Source: Spirosoma aureum (lineage in GTDB: Bacteria > Bacteroidota > Bacteroidia > Cytophagales > Spirosomataceae). Taken from it: a stretch of DNA of 64,000 nt. The notes beneath the pieces are model-generated. The model was not told where the DNA came from and did no database searches. It saw only the letters and a list, made by a program, of their open reading frames with translations. How positions within the stretch are numbered: the first letter of the stretch is position 1; the number at the start of each line of letters is the position of its first letter. The position numbers and the translations under genes are program-made. Location of the stretch: NCBI RefSeq assembly GCF_011604685.1, contig NZ_CP050063.1, positions 8,473,001 to 8,537,000 of the forward strand, given 5' to 3'. Positions 53,955 to 63,949 of this stretch are shown here, piece by piece.

Positions 53955-56806
53955 TTTTGAGACATAAATTGATATGTCCCCGATCCAATTTCTACGTATA
54001 AATAGCCGTCTTTAAACTCTTTCACCTTAATCGCCGGATTACTTTTCACCTCTTTAGCAGACTCCACAACGGAAGCAGGATTTGTTGTTGGAATAAACAC
54101 AGTAGCAACTGTATTTACGGGAACGGTGATTTTCAACGTAACTGTTTTTCCTGCTTTTTTCCAGGATGATTCAATCTTCCCGTTGATCGAGCGATAGGTG
54201 GCATTTACATAATTAAGCCCCTCATTTGCAATCTCAGGTTTGATCGTAAAGGTTCGGTAGCCTGCTTCACCAACTTTGAGCCCTGCCGCATTACCAAATA
54301 GCCATTCGTTGACGGCTCCAAATGCGTAGTGGTTGAATGAATTCATACCTGCATTATTTTCAAACCCTTTCCCTTTTATGTAGCTATTCCAGCGCTCCCA
54401 AATGGTATTTGCGCCATTCACTACCTCGAACCCCCAGGAAGGATATTCGGTACTTAGCAGTAATTTATAGGCTTCGTCGCTATGACCGGTACTTGATAAA
54501 GATGGTAACAACGGTTTTACGCCCAAAAAGCCTGTCGAGAGTTTGTTGTTATTAGCCTTAATAAGCTCAACCAGCCAATCACCCGCTTTTTGATTTTGGT
54601 CAGGCTTCAACATATGCATGTAAATCGCATTGGCATAAGCCGTTTGCGTGTGTCCGTCAAAACCCATCTGACCATCGACATAACCGCCACCATCGCCATA
54701 AGCGGCACTATTTGTTTTAAATTTTCCGGTTTCTTCGGTGTAATGTGCCAGAAAAGCCTGTTTGATTTTGTTAAAAATACCATGATAATAAGTTGACTCC
54801 TCTTGCTTGTCAATGGCGTTGGCCATTTCAGCCATCATGGAAGCTACATAGGCGTAATACATCGTCGCCAGCATATCAGGTGGCGTTTTCTTGCCAACAG
54901 ACAGCCAGTCACCAAACCCACCTTTGGGCGAAATATCTTCGAAACTTGCCTCTTTATATACGTACTCACCTTTGCTCTTCGCTTCCATAAACCTGAGGTA
55001 GGCAACCATATTTGGCCAGAATTCACGGATCACCCGGGTATCACCGTAGGTCTTGTAAATCGTATAGGGGCAAATAATCCCGGCCTCCGACCACCCGGGC
55101 GAATACGTATCGGTTTTACGAACGTTTGGTGCAGGCGCATAAATTGGATACGACTTATCAGCCCGTTGGGCATCATTCAAATCGACCAGCCACTTCGTAA
55201 AAAAGGCCGATATATCGGTATTGAAGGTGGCCGATTGAATATAAGCCTGCGCGTCACCCGTCCAGCCGAGCCGTTCATCGCGCTGCGGGCAATCGGTGGG
55301 CACATCAACATAATTGGAACGCTGGGTCCAGACAATATTCTGATACAGCTTATTGATCAGTTTATTATCCGTCTCAAACGACCCTGTTTCGGGCGTTGCG
55401 GATGTCAGAACAATGCCGGTTATAGCATCTAGGCCCGGTACTGTTCGGAACCCCGCTACCTCAACATATTGAAACCCATGATAGGTGAATTTAGGCGTCC
55501 AGGTTTCGCCTTGTTTATCACCTTTGAGTATATACGTATCGGTTGCCCTTGCTTTGCGCAGGTTCTCCGTCATGATTTCCCCATTTGGGAATAAGACTTC
55601 GCCATATTTCAAGGTGATTGTATCGCCTTTATTTCCTTTTACCTTAAGCCGTACGTTTCCGGCAAAATTTTGTCCTAAATCAAACAGGTATTTACCGCCT
55701 GATTTTGGCGTTACTGTTTTCGATTTTAATTCCTGAAAAACCTGAATTGGATATCCTGGATAGGCTTCGATTTTCCGCCCCGATTTATCGGGATAAATTG
55801 TGCTATTCTTCCAGTTCGAATCGGCATAACCCACTTTACTCCAATTGGCAAATTCCAGATTGGCGTTGTAGGTTTCGCCATTCAGCAAGTCAGCTTCAAG
55901 GACCGGCCCGTGATTCGTTTTCCAGGTCTGATCAGTAGCAATCGTTTCTTTCTCGCCATTGGTATACTCGACTTCCAGTTGCGCTTTTAACAAGGGAACA
56001 TCGCCATAGAAATTTTTCACAACCGGGTTACCGACCAGCAGCGCATAGCCAAGATAGCCAGCATACCAACCCTCAGCAACGATAGCCCCGAGCGCGTTTT
56101 TACCGATTTTCACATCGGCCGTAACATCGTAAGTTTGGTAATAGACTCGCTTGTTATAATCGGTCCAGCCCGGAGTGAAATAATCAGTTCCAACTCGCTT
56201 GCCATTGATCTGAAATTCGTACAAGCCAAGCGACGTAACGTATAGGCGTGCCCGTTTAACTGTCGCCTTAAATTGTGCTTCCCGCCTGAAAAAAGGGGCT
56301 GGTGGCAAATGATAGATTTTCCCTTTTCCTAACGCCCTTAAATCATTACCTATCCATTCCGCTTTCCAGTCGGATTTATTCAGCAATCCCATTTCCCAGC
56401 CAGCGATCGCGCTCCACGGACCAGCTTGGTCGTATTTGTCCCAACTGCGGACTTTCCAATAGCAGACCGTTCTTGATGGCAAAAGCTTGCCTGCATATTC
56501 TATTTGGTTGGTGGCATTGCTAGCCAGTTTAGTTGAGTTCCACAGATCAGGAGTGTCTGTAGCTAGTAAGTTTGGTGATGACGCGACCATAATCTGATAG
56601 GCCGTTTGAACCTGACCTCTGATGGCCGATGTTAATTCCCAACTCAATCGCGGTTTTGCCGCATCGACGACTGGATTTATTTTGTATTCAGTCCGTAGGT
56701 TAACGGGTTTCAAATCCGATTTATTGGCAGCTGATTGATTACTTGATAGAATCATGGCAGAAAGGATCAAGGCTACACTTCGGATGCTGGACTGAACAAA
56801 CTTCAT
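53951..56806 (-). CDS. GH78 alpha-L-rhamnosidase family enzyme, long form
   Basis: A 951-residue exported enzyme (signal about 1-28). Order: N-terminal beta domains (VNLRTEYKINPVVDAAKPRL, SWELTSAIRGQVQTAYQIMV), the Bac_rhamnosid_N module (RARLYVTSLGLYEFQINGKR), a concanavalin-like module, the (alpha/alpha)6 catalytic domain with DVPTDCPQRDERLGWTGDAQ, and a C-terminal beta domain. Glu 511 in DERLGW is the expected general acid and Glu 804 in IWERWNSY the general base. These enzymes remove terminal alpha-L-rhamnose from pectic or other glycans. Last gene of a minus-strand operon, 74 bases after the other GH78 gene; its stop overlaps the end of the HTCS gene. Confidence 0.92.
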   Translation of the reverse strand: MKFVQSSIRSVALILSAMILSSNQSAANKSDLKPVNLRTEYKINPVVDAAKPRLSWELTSAIRGQVQTAYQIMVASSPNLLATDTPDLWNSTKLASNATNQIEYAGKLLPSRTVCYWKVRSWDKYDQAGPWSAIAGWEMGLLNKSDWKAEWIGNDLRALGKGKIYHLPPAPFFRREAQFKATVKRARLYVTSLGLYEFQINGKRVGTDYFTPGWTDYNKRVYYQTYDVTADVKIGKNALGAIVAEGWYAGYLGYALLVGNPVVKNFYGDVPLLKAQLEVEYTNGEKETIATDQTWKTNHGPVLEADLLNGETYNANLEFANWSKVGYADSNWKNSTIYPDKSGRKIEAYPGYPIQVFQELKSKTVTPKSGGKYLFDLGQNFAGNVRLKVKGNKGDTITLKYGEVLFPNGEIMTENLRKARATDTYILKGDKQGETWTPKFTYHGFQYVEVAGFRTVPGLDAITGIVLTSATPETGSFETDNKLINKLYQNIVWTQRSNYVDVPTDCPQRDERLGWTGDAQAYIQSATFNTDISAFFTKWLVDLNDAQRADKSYPIYAPAPNVRKTDTYSPGWSEAGIICPYTIYKTYGDTRVIREFWPNMVAYLRFMEAKSKGEYVYKEASFEDISPKGGFGDWLSVGKKTPPDMLATMYYAYVASMMAEMANAIDKQEESTYYHGIFNKIKQAFLAHYTEETGKFKTNSAAYGDGGGYVDGQMGFDGHTQTAYANAIYMHMLKPDQNQKAGDWLVELIKANNNKLSTGFLGVKPLLPSLSSTGHSDEAYKLLLSTEYPSWGFEVVNGANTIWERWNSYIKGKGFENNAGMNSFNHYAFGAVNEWLFGNAAGLKVGEAGYRTFTIKPEIANEGLNYVNATYRSINGKIESSWKKAGKTVTLKITVPVNTVATVFIPTTNPASVVESAKEVKSNPAIKVKEFKDGYLYVEIGSGTYQFMSQN

Positions 56807-56823
56807 GGAGTTGGTTATGAGTT

Positions 56824-56839
56824 TCTTTCCTAGGAAAGA
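56824..56839. promoter_or_regulatory. 16-bp palindrome in the leader of the long GH78 gene
   Basis: TCTTTCCT at 56824-56831 is exactly complementary to AGGAAAGA at 56832-56839, in the only sizeable gap inside the GH78 operon. It may be a regulator site or an RNA structure affecting expression of the last gene. Confidence 0.45.
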
Positions 56840-56880
56840 GTTCTTTTACTAAAGTCTAATGAGGCTATTTTAGATTGGGG

Positions 56881-59244
56881 CTATTTTACAACCAAATGCT
56901 GACTGCCGTCATGGAGTTTGACCCTTTTGTTATTCCAGACCAACTCACCAGTCAACGTAGCGGGCAGTTTGATATCGGCAGTCAGCACACCATTCTTCTG
57001 GCTGAACTTTACTTCTATCAGGCCCAACGAATGCGATACGCTTCCTGAGACCCACGTCAATGACCCAAGTTGCGGATTAACCCTAACTCGCCTGAAACCG
57101 GGCGCTGCTGGTTTTATCCCGCATACTGTTGCCAGAAAATCGTAAACCGGGCTTGCACTCCAGGCATGGCAATCGGAACGGGTAGGTTCCGGGCGTTCGG
57201 CGAAGGTCGTCAGGCCTAGCGAAAGCATCTGCTTCCAGGGCGTTAGCATACCAATGTATTGGCTCCCCAGACCCGCTTTCAGGAACGCCTGATTCAGATA
57301 GAACCGGTAATAGATTGTGCATTGGATGATCGTTTTATCCGCTACAATTCGCTGGAGTAGGGCTGCTTGCTGCACTTTCGGAATGGCATCTGCCAAAACT
57401 GCCAATACATTCGCGTGTTGACTATATTCAGTTTTAGCGGGCGTGTCGGCTAGTTGTTGCCGGGAAGAATCCCAGCATAATTGATAGGTGTCCTGACTCA
57501 ATTTATTGGCTAATTGGGCGTAGCGAATAGCTTCCGTTTTCTCTCCGTATGCCGTTAACAGAGCGGCTGCCTGACGTAGCGCCAACACGTATTGCAGGGT
57601 CAGAATAGCCGAATTGCCATCCAGCGCACCCGCCGGAATCCCGCTTAGTTCCTCCTGACCTTTCCAGGGCCACTCGTTGGGCCAGTCGACAAAATTCCAG
57701 TACGGCATCTTGTCCAACATACCCTGTTTATTGACGTATTTCTCATAAAACTGCACCACCTCCTGAATCTGATTCAGATACGATTTAACAAAGGCATCAT
57801 CCCGGCGATGCATCCAATAATCATGAATCATTGTGATCCAGAATAAAGAAAACGGCGGAATAACCTGGTGTACATTCGACGGATACCGGCTGCTCGTAAG
57901 TCCTTCCGGTATCTGGGAATCAGCAAATTGCTGGATGGCATTGCGCATCAACCGATCATCGCCCGACACGTAAAGCGAGATCAGTGCCTGAATCCGGGTA
58001 TCCCCAATGTATTGAAGTTGCTCATAATACGGGCAGTCCATATACGTTTCATTGGCGCACAAGCGGGCCGTTCGCCAGCCCACTCGCCACATAGACGCTA
58101 AAGACGAATCGCTACTGAAAAATGAGGCTTTTTCAACGAAAGGATATGCTGTAAATCGACTGGAATAGTCGTGGATAGTTAACGGGTTCTGATGATTTTC
58201 GATTGTTAGTTCAACGTAGCGAAAGGTGCGATACCAGAGCGGTCTATATAGGCGTTTTGCTTCCCCGTCCAGCAGAAATACGTCATAATCGCCCCTGATC
58301 CGCTTGTTCGTCACATCGTTCCGGTTCCCTTTCTGGCCGCTTTTCGTGTCGAACAATGCTTCGGCATAGGTTGCCGTGATCTTAGCTCCCCGTCCTCCGC
58401 TAACCAGTAATTCCGGATAAGCAGTTGTTAAGGAATCCTGGTCGATAAGCAACGTAACAGTCGACCAGGTGGGAATGTTAATTGCCTCATTCCCTTCCAG
58501 AAAAGCCATATTGACCTTTATTCCATCTGCCCGCCGAATACGTGCGAACCGCTGTTGCCGTTCTTCTAGGAGAGGAATATTTCGGGGAGTTAACTTTCGG
58601 GAGGCTTTTTCAGCCGAGTCGAATGGAACAGGCCGTTCGGTTTCGCAGGCGGGTAGCCATTGCTCATCCGCGAAAGTAGGTTGCTCCCAACCCCAGGGGT
58701 ACCGTTGCGCAAAGACCTGATCAAACGGCCCAACAATGTGGTTTACGTTGGCCAGTGGTGTATACGCCATATTCTCAATTACCCGCCAGCTGTGGTTCGT
58801 GTTGACAACAGCTTCAGTCTTGGAATGCCCCTGAATTAGCAAGCCCGTCTGCTGTGATAACTGCGCCCAGGCAGCTTGCTCCCCCTGATTCCAAACCCAG
58901 GCGGCCAGTACATTTTTGCCATTCTGAAGAAAAGGAGCCAGATCAATCGTCTCGTATCGCCAGTGCGCTGGGTCGGCGCGTTGGGGGCCCAATATCACCG
59001 ATTTGCCGTTTACAAACAATTGATAACGGTTGTCTGCAGATAGGTGAACAATGAATGATTGGGGCTTATCTGATAGTGTAAACTCCTTACGAAACAGGAA
59101 AACACCATATCGCTTCAGGGACGTGTTGCAAGGCCCAATCCAGCTCGCATCCCAATGATCGGGTGCTGTTGGATCAGGCTGTTGCGCTACGGCGGTTAGG
59201 TTTAGGAAAAGGGTTATAAAAAGGAAAAAGGAGGTATTTCTCAT
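56881..59244 (-). CDS. GH78-family enzyme, short form
   Basis: A 787-residue exported protein (signal about 1-20, ending AVAQ). It opens with a sugar-binding beta domain (YGVFLFRKEFTLSDKPQSFI, YQLFVNGKSVILGPQRADPA), followed by the (alpha/alpha)6 catalytic domain with ETYMDCPYYEQLQYIGDTRI, where Glu 408 is the expected general acid, and by SDCHAWSASPVYDFLA before a C-terminal beta domain. The motif DCPYYEQ...GDTR replaces DCPQRDERLGWTGD of the long enzyme, marking a separate subfamily that may act on a different linkage. It sits 13 bases after the VCBS gene. Confidence 0.88.
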   Translation of the reverse strand: MRNTSFFLFITLFLNLTAVAQQPDPTAPDHWDASWIGPCNTSLKRYGVFLFRKEFTLSDKPQSFIVHLSADNRYQLFVNGKSVILGPQRADPAHWRYETIDLAPFLQNGKNVLAAWVWNQGEQAAWAQLSQQTGLLIQGHSKTEAVVNTNHSWRVIENMAYTPLANVNHIVGPFDQVFAQRYPWGWEQPTFADEQWLPACETERPVPFDSAEKASRKLTPRNIPLLEERQQRFARIRRADGIKVNMAFLEGNEAINIPTWSTVTLLIDQDSLTTAYPELLVSGGRGAKITATYAEALFDTKSGQKGNRNDVTNKRIRGDYDVFLLDGEAKRLYRPLWYRTFRYVELTIENHQNPLTIHDYSSRFTAYPFVEKASFFSSDSSLASMWRVGWRTARLCANETYMDCPYYEQLQYIGDTRIQALISLYVSGDDRLMRNAIQQFADSQIPEGLTSSRYPSNVHQVIPPFSLFWITMIHDYWMHRRDDAFVKSYLNQIQEVVQFYEKYVNKQGMLDKMPYWNFVDWPNEWPWKGQEELSGIPAGALDGNSAILTLQYVLALRQAAALLTAYGEKTEAIRYAQLANKLSQDTYQLCWDSSRQQLADTPAKTEYSQHANVLAVLADAIPKVQQAALLQRIVADKTIIQCTIYYRFYLNQAFLKAGLGSQYIGMLTPWKQMLSLGLTTFAERPEPTRSDCHAWSASPVYDFLATVCGIKPAAPGFRRVRVNPQLGSLTWVSGSVSHSLGLIEVKFSQKNGVLTADIKLPATLTGELVWNNKRVKLHDGSQHLVVK

Positions 59245-59257
59245 TGGAAGTAATTAT

Positions 59258-62200
59258 TCATTGAACCTGACTATGTTGCCAAACCTGCAACGGTCCATTA
59301 TTATTTGCCACTAACCACCAGACTGAACCGTCTTTACGTCGAAGCGGAACTACGGCTTTGGCATCTTTATCGATAACTAATCCGGTATTTGAAACTGTTC
59401 GAAAATGCCCGGCACCATCGCCCGACAGCAACAACCCCTTTCCTGCATCGTGCTGACCACCAATGGTTTCTGCGCCATAGAAGTTACCGACTAGTAACAA
59501 GTCTAGCCGACCGTCGCCCGTGAAATCGCCTGATTGAATCCCGTAGATCGGGGCCATCTGGGCTTCAATGGGTAATTGGTGAACAACAAAACCAGCCTTG
59601 CCTTTATTTTCAATATAACAACTGGCCATCTGCTGGGCTTCGCGAACATAGGCCGACTTCCGTTCATCCTCCGTGAATAAGTCCTCGAACGGGTGGCTGG
59701 CGTAGTCATGGAAGGTTGGAAAACGCTTTTTAATGGAGGGAATCTGTACCATCAATACGTCTCGTTGCGCTACCGGAACGTGTTCGTGATTCAGATAGAA
59801 TGTCAGGATCGGATCGAGCCGACCGTTATGGTCGAAATCATCGGCGAACACGCGTACCGGCTCCGTTGGCGACGCTCTGAATTTGCAGTTTAATCCCAGA
59901 TTACCGGCTACGAAGTCCATGTCGCCATCACCGTCAAAATCCTTTGCCAGCAGCGAACACCACCAGCCTGATGCCTGATCGAGTCCATCAATTTTTCTCA
60001 TCCTCAAACGCCCACCTTCATTATGAAACAGCGTTGGTGCCATCCATTCTCCTACCAGCATCAGGTCGGCCCGATGATCGTTATCCGTATCGGTCCAAAG
60101 AGCGGCTGTTACTAAACCAACTTGGCGAAGACCAGGAGCCAGTAGATCAGTCACGTCTGTGAACTTGGGTCCAGCCGATTTACTTCCTTCATTCCGAAGT
60201 AAATAACTATCAGCTGGTTTAGGATACTGTCCGGGAATAATGCGTCCTCCCCGAAACAAGTCCAGATCACCGTCACCGTCAAAATCGCCGACCGTAACGC
60301 AGGCACCGCTGGACCTGGTAGTAGGCAGTGCCGATGGCGGAGCGGGTCGAAACGTTGGTCTGGCTGCTCCATCATTGAGATAAAGGCGATCCTGATAAGC
60401 AACGGATAAGCCTTCTTCACGGCTCCCGCCACTCACTACGTACAGGTCCAAATCACCGTCGGCATCGGCATCGAAAAAGGCTGCGCCCATATCTTCAAAG
60501 GCATCACTTCCGGGCAAGGTTGCCGTTATAAATTGGCCATTGACCTGCTGCATGTAAATGTTTGAGAGTTTACCATAATCGTTGCCCATGAAAAAATCGT
60601 CGAGATGATCGCCATTTACATCGGCAACGGCCAGACATGGTCCATTTTTCGAATATTGATGCGGTAACAAAGGTGTCCGGTTAAAATCGACCACTGAATT
60701 CTCCTGATGAGCAGCAATCAGGCCGCTTTGCTGAGCAGTCAGCTCAGTAAATAAAGGTGGGCGGGCGGTGGCTGGGCTTGTCCATTCACCTTCCGGTTTG
60801 TACGAAATGGAAAGCATACGATCAGTTGCACTCTGCCGTAGAATTTGTTTTTGGCCATTTGGGTAACGGATCACCAACGAGTCAAAACGGCTGGCAGCTC
60901 CAAGACCAAAGTGGATCACGTTTTCGACGGTAGATACAAAACCGCGCACGGGCGACAGCTCCTGCATCTGCATCTGGCCATCGGTATATAACCAGACTTT
61001 GGTGCCAATCGTAACGGGCAATCCCGGTGCGGGAGCAATAGTCAGTCGAAGCCAGTGATGCTCCTTGCCTTTTTCGTAACTATGTTGATTAAGCCGATTT
61101 TCTAGTACAAAGGCTTCATCGTCAATATTGTTTGTTATTAAGTCAAGATCGCCGTCATTATCAAAATCAGCATAAGCTGCTCCGTTTGAATAACCAAGCT
61201 GGTTAAGCCCCCAGGCATCCGAGACGTCTTCAAACGTCAGCGATGCCGCTGGATTCCCCCCCTGATTGCGGTAGGCGTATTTCGACACCTTTACATCAGG
61301 CAGTCGATATAACTCATCTTTTGTTTGTTTCCACTGCGCTTCTGGTGTCCCGAACGACGCTTGCTCGTGGTTGAATACGATAAAATCGAGGTTGGTAACG
61401 TCGCGTCGATAGCCATTCGTGATGTACAAATCTTTCCAGCCGTCATTATCAAGATCGGCCAGTAGCGGTGCCCAACTCCAGTCTGTTTTTTCGATTCCCG
61501 CCAATTGACCAATCTCACTAAAACTTACTGTTGATTGACCGTTTGTTTGACTTATGCCCCGGTTTAGCTGCAGCGTGTTGCGCATATACTGGGGTTGGTA
61601 GCCAAGTGCCTGCTCCATCTGAAAACGGTTGTAGTTTGAACCGGGCAGCATCATTTTCTGCCGATAATTATCAGGAGGTAGCATATCGAGTACGACAATA
61701 TCGGGCAGGGCATCGTTGTTGATGTCGGCAATATCCACGCCCATACCGTTGTGGGTTTGGTGTTTCAGCAACGTTGCCGCCTGATTAGAAAAATTCGGCT
61801 TGCCCGTTTCCGGCTTGTTGAGCCACACTAAATCGTTCGACAAAAAGTCGTTGGCACAATACACATCCGGCCAACCATTATCATCCAAATCGCTGACACA
61901 AACACCAAGACCATAACCTTCCGCCAGAATACCCGTTTCCCGCGATACATTGACAAAATGGGGTGATTTTTCACCCGGTGTTCGACCATCGTTTCGGTAA
62001 AGTCGATCCGTGCTGGGCGCTTCGCCATCCAATTGTTTGGGCCGAAGCGTATTGCGGTTCGTCGTTTCGAGGGCGTTGGTTAGTAAATAACAGTCTAGAT
62101 CACCATCACGGTCATAGTCAAAAAAGGCTGCCTGGGTACTGTATCCCGTATCATTCAAGCCATAGTCAGCGGCTCGTTCCGTGAAGGTAGGCGTGCCGTT

Positions 62201-62668
62201 AGCTTGTAGACCATTGTTGATAAAGAGTTTATTCGTTCGTTGGGTGGTGTCTTTTGTTGGTCCAGCCACGCTCACATAGATATCTGGCCAGCCGTCCTGA
62301 TTGACGTCGGCCACGCTAACCCCCGTACACCAGACAGTAGTGCCTGTGCCTGACGGCTGGGTTATATCTTTAAAATGAAAGTCCCCCTGATTTAGATATA
62401 GCCGGCTCGATACCTGATTACCGGCAAAATAGACATCAACCAATCCATCTTTGTTGAAATCACCCACACCGACCCCCGCTCCATTGTACATGTATTCGAA
62501 CGAGAGTACATTCACGGAGTCGTTTTCCGTCAGCCGGTTGGCGAATGTAATACCGGTTTCCGATGATTTACGCTGGACGAATAGTTTCTCTTTGGATGTA
62601 CAACTTCCAAATAACCCAACCAGACCGATGACCAACCATCGGATCTGATACCACGAAAAATAGACCAT
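59258..62668 (-). CDS. VCBS/FG-GAP repeat lipoprotein with ASPIC/UnbV domain
   Basis: A 1136-residue surface-type lipoprotein with lipobox Cys in GLFGSC. Many FG-GAP-like calcium-binding blades are seen (GVGDFNKDGLVDVYFAGNQV, DVNQDGWPDIYVSVAG, DYDRDGDLDCYLLTNA, DFDGDGDLDLFRGG), forming one or two seven-bladed propellers, with an ASPIC/UnbV domain in the middle (about 540-630, GTKVWLYTDGQMQMQELSPV, RGFVSTVENVIHFGLG). Such proteins accompany Bacteroidota glycan loci and probably bind carbohydrate or protein at the cell surface; no catalytic role is known. It lies nine bases after the GntR gene and 13 before GH78. Confidence 0.9.
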   Translation of the reverse strand: MVYFSWYQIRWLVIGLVGLFGSCTSKEKLFVQRKSSETGITFANRLTENDSVNVLSFEYMYNGAGVGVGDFNKDGLVDVYFAGNQVSSRLYLNQGDFHFKDITQPSGTGTTVWCTGVSVADVNQDGWPDIYVSVAGPTKDTTQRTNKLFINNGLQANGTPTFTERAADYGLNDTGYSTQAAFFDYDRDGDLDCYLLTNALETTNRNTLRPKQLDGEAPSTDRLYRNDGRTPGEKSPHFVNVSRETGILAEGYGLGVCVSDLDDNGWPDVYCANDFLSNDLVWLNKPETGKPNFSNQAATLLKHQTHNGMGVDIADINNDALPDIVVLDMLPPDNYRQKMMLPGSNYNRFQMEQALGYQPQYMRNTLQLNRGISQTNGQSTVSFSEIGQLAGIEKTDWSWAPLLADLDNDGWKDLYITNGYRRDVTNLDFIVFNHEQASFGTPEAQWKQTKDELYRLPDVKVSKYAYRNQGGNPAASLTFEDVSDAWGLNQLGYSNGAAYADFDNDGDLDLITNNIDDEAFVLENRLNQHSYEKGKEHHWLRLTIAPAPGLPVTIGTKVWLYTDGQMQMQELSPVRGFVSTVENVIHFGLGAASRFDSLVIRYPNGQKQILRQSATDRMLSISYKPEGEWTSPATARPPLFTELTAQQSGLIAAHQENSVVDFNRTPLLPHQYSKNGPCLAVADVNGDHLDDFFMGNDYGKLSNIYMQQVNGQFITATLPGSDAFEDMGAAFFDADADGDLDLYVVSGGSREEGLSVAYQDRLYLNDGAARPTFRPAPPSALPTTRSSGACVTVGDFDGDGDLDLFRGGRIIPGQYPKPADSYLLRNEGSKSAGPKFTDVTDLLAPGLRQVGLVTAALWTDTDNDHRADLMLVGEWMAPTLFHNEGGRLRMRKIDGLDQASGWWCSLLAKDFDGDGDMDFVAGNLGLNCKFRASPTEPVRVFADDFDHNGRLDPILTFYLNHEHVPVAQRDVLMVQIPSIKKRFPTFHDYASHPFEDLFTEDERKSAYVREAQQMASCYIENKGKAGFVVHQLPIEAQMAPIYGIQSGDFTGDGRLDLLLVGNFYGAETIGGQHDAGKGLLLSGDGAGHFRTVSNTGLVIDKDAKAVVPLRRKDGSVWWLVANNNGPLQVWQHSQVQ

Positions 62669-62677
62669 AAAATTAGC

Positions 62678-63703
62678 TTAGCAGGAAGCCCGGAATTGTA
62701 ATTGAAGAGGAAGGGAATACGCCGGTTGGCTGGGACCGGGTTGGCCAACCAGAATTTGCGACACCAATCGGCCCACCTCGGCCGAGGGATGCGAAATCAC
62801 CGACACGCCACCCGCTAAAAGTCGCGTGTATTCATTCTCAGTTAAGCTCACAACGCCCAAGTCCTGACCAAGTCGGAGGGCATGCTGCTGGCTGTAATCC
62901 ACGAGCGTAATCAGGTCGGCGCTGTCAGTTACGAAATACGCCTGATGCAGGCAAATATCGGCCTCAGTGAGTTCGTCGAGTAGCTGAAAATTGAAATCGT
63001 GGCGCGTGCAAAACTGTTGAAACGCCTGGATATAATCGGCTTCAAAGAAATCCAGATTCGGCAGTACCAGATTCAGTTGACTATATTTCCGTAGAACAGT
63101 TAGTTGACTTTCCAGCGCTTCGTAAAAGGCTTTTTGACCACCATAATAAATCTGATGCCCGTGTGTCAACAGGTTTCGCCATTGGCTACCAACCAAGATC
63201 AACTGGTTACCCGGCAGGTTATTTAGGCATTGAATCGACGCGGGATTCGTTTCGACCAGGTGCGGCATCAATAAGAAATAATGGTAGTTGCCAAGGTGCT
63301 TGTCAATCAATTGACCCAGCAAATCCTGCCGGTAATTATAGGTGCAGATATCGATGAGCGCCTTCCCGCCCACCTGCCGAACAATGGCGTCGTGGAGTTG
63401 TTTGACGCTTTCGGTTAGTTGGCCGGTAATAATCAAGACTCTCTGTATCCGGCGGTTCGATTTACCCGCAATAAAGTACCCTTTTCGGTATACCGACGTA
63501 ATTAAACCGAGTTGCGACAGTGTATCATAGGCCCGCTTTACGGAGTCTTTTGACAGGTACCAATCGGTGCAGGCATCATTGATCGACGGCAACCGATCTC
63601 CAATGCGTAACGAGCCACCTTCGATCTCACTAATTACAGCATTAACGACTTGTAAATACTTCGGCGACCGCTGCCGATCGGTCGTTATTAAGGTGTCTTT
63701 CAT
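62678..63703 (-). CDS. GntR-type repressor with periplasmic-binding-protein-like sensor domain
   Basis: A 341-residue regulator from the ATG at 63703 (MKDTLITTDR). The longer frame from 63883 covers a separate small gene and is rejected. Residues about 10-80 are a GntR winged helix (YLQVVNAVISEIEGGSLRIG, DRLPSINDACTDWYLSKDSV, KRAYDTLSQLGLI). Residues about 92-335 are a LacI/ribose-binding-protein-like sensor (VLIITGQLTESVKQLHDAIV, ILVGSQWRNLLTHGHQIYYG, LGVVSLTENEYTRLLAGGVS). Bacteroidota repressors of this build sense sugars such as rhamnose, arabinose or fucose. It is at the head of the operon with the VCBS and GH78 genes. A palindromic candidate operator is at 63950-63964. Confidence 0.88.
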   Translation of the reverse strand: MKDTLITTDRQRSPKYLQVVNAVISEIEGGSLRIGDRLPSINDACTDWYLSKDSVKRAYDTLSQLGLITSVYRKGYFIAGKSNRRIQRVLIITGQLTESVKQLHDAIVRQVGGKALIDICTYNYRQDLLGQLIDKHLGNYHYFLLMPHLVETNPASIQCLNNLPGNQLILVGSQWRNLLTHGHQIYYGGQKAFYEALESQLTVLRKYSQLNLVLPNLDFFEADYIQAFQQFCTRHDFNFQLLDELTEADICLHQAYFVTDSADLITLVDYSQQHALRLGQDLGVVSLTENEYTRLLAGGVSVISHPSAEVGRLVSQILVGQPGPSQPAYSLPLQLQFRASC

Positions 63704-63726
63704 AAGGGTATGAAACGAAATTTGTA

Positions 63727-63897
63727 TTACGACAAAGCCATCCAGACCAGCGCCAGAAGCAACCCAAAAAGCAGCAAAAGTGCCAGAGGTTCCAACCAGA
63801 GAATACTTTTTGGTTTGATAAGTGACGCCTTCCCGAACTGACGCCAGCTTTCTCTGAGCAGCTTTATCGGACGAGCGTTCCAAGCTTTACCAATCAT
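63727..63897 (-). CDS. Small single-span membrane protein, 56 residues
   Basis: A short gene in the gap upstream of the GntR repressor, in a different frame from the spurious extension of that repressor. It begins MIGKAWNARPIKLLRESWRQ, a basic amphipathic stretch, and has one strong membrane segment (about 35-54, LEPLALLLLFGLLLALVWMA) ending ALS. The basic N-terminus would stay in the cytoplasm. It sits between the candidate operator and the repressor gene, 23 bases before the latter, so it is the likely first gene of the operon. No family recognised. Confidence 0.55.
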   Translation of the reverse strand: MIGKAWNARPIKLLRESWRQFGKASLIKPKSILWLEPLALLLLFGLLLALVWMALS

Positions 63898-63927
63898 GTT
63901 GTTTAACTAAATCTTGGTAAAGTGATA

Positions 63928-63935
63928 CAAATATC
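63928..63935 (-). promoter_or_regulatory. Near-consensus -7 element GATATTTG
   Basis: On the minus strand this 8-mer matches TAnnTTTG except at the first base, 30 bases upstream of the small membrane gene. The palindrome at 63950-63964 would then cover the -33 region. Confidence 0.35.
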
Positions 63936-63949
63936 TTCCTTTCCTTTCG

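Noticed and set aside
63704..63883. N-terminal extension of the GntR regulator
   Set aside because: The 60 added residues do not fit the family and overlap a small membrane gene in another frame.
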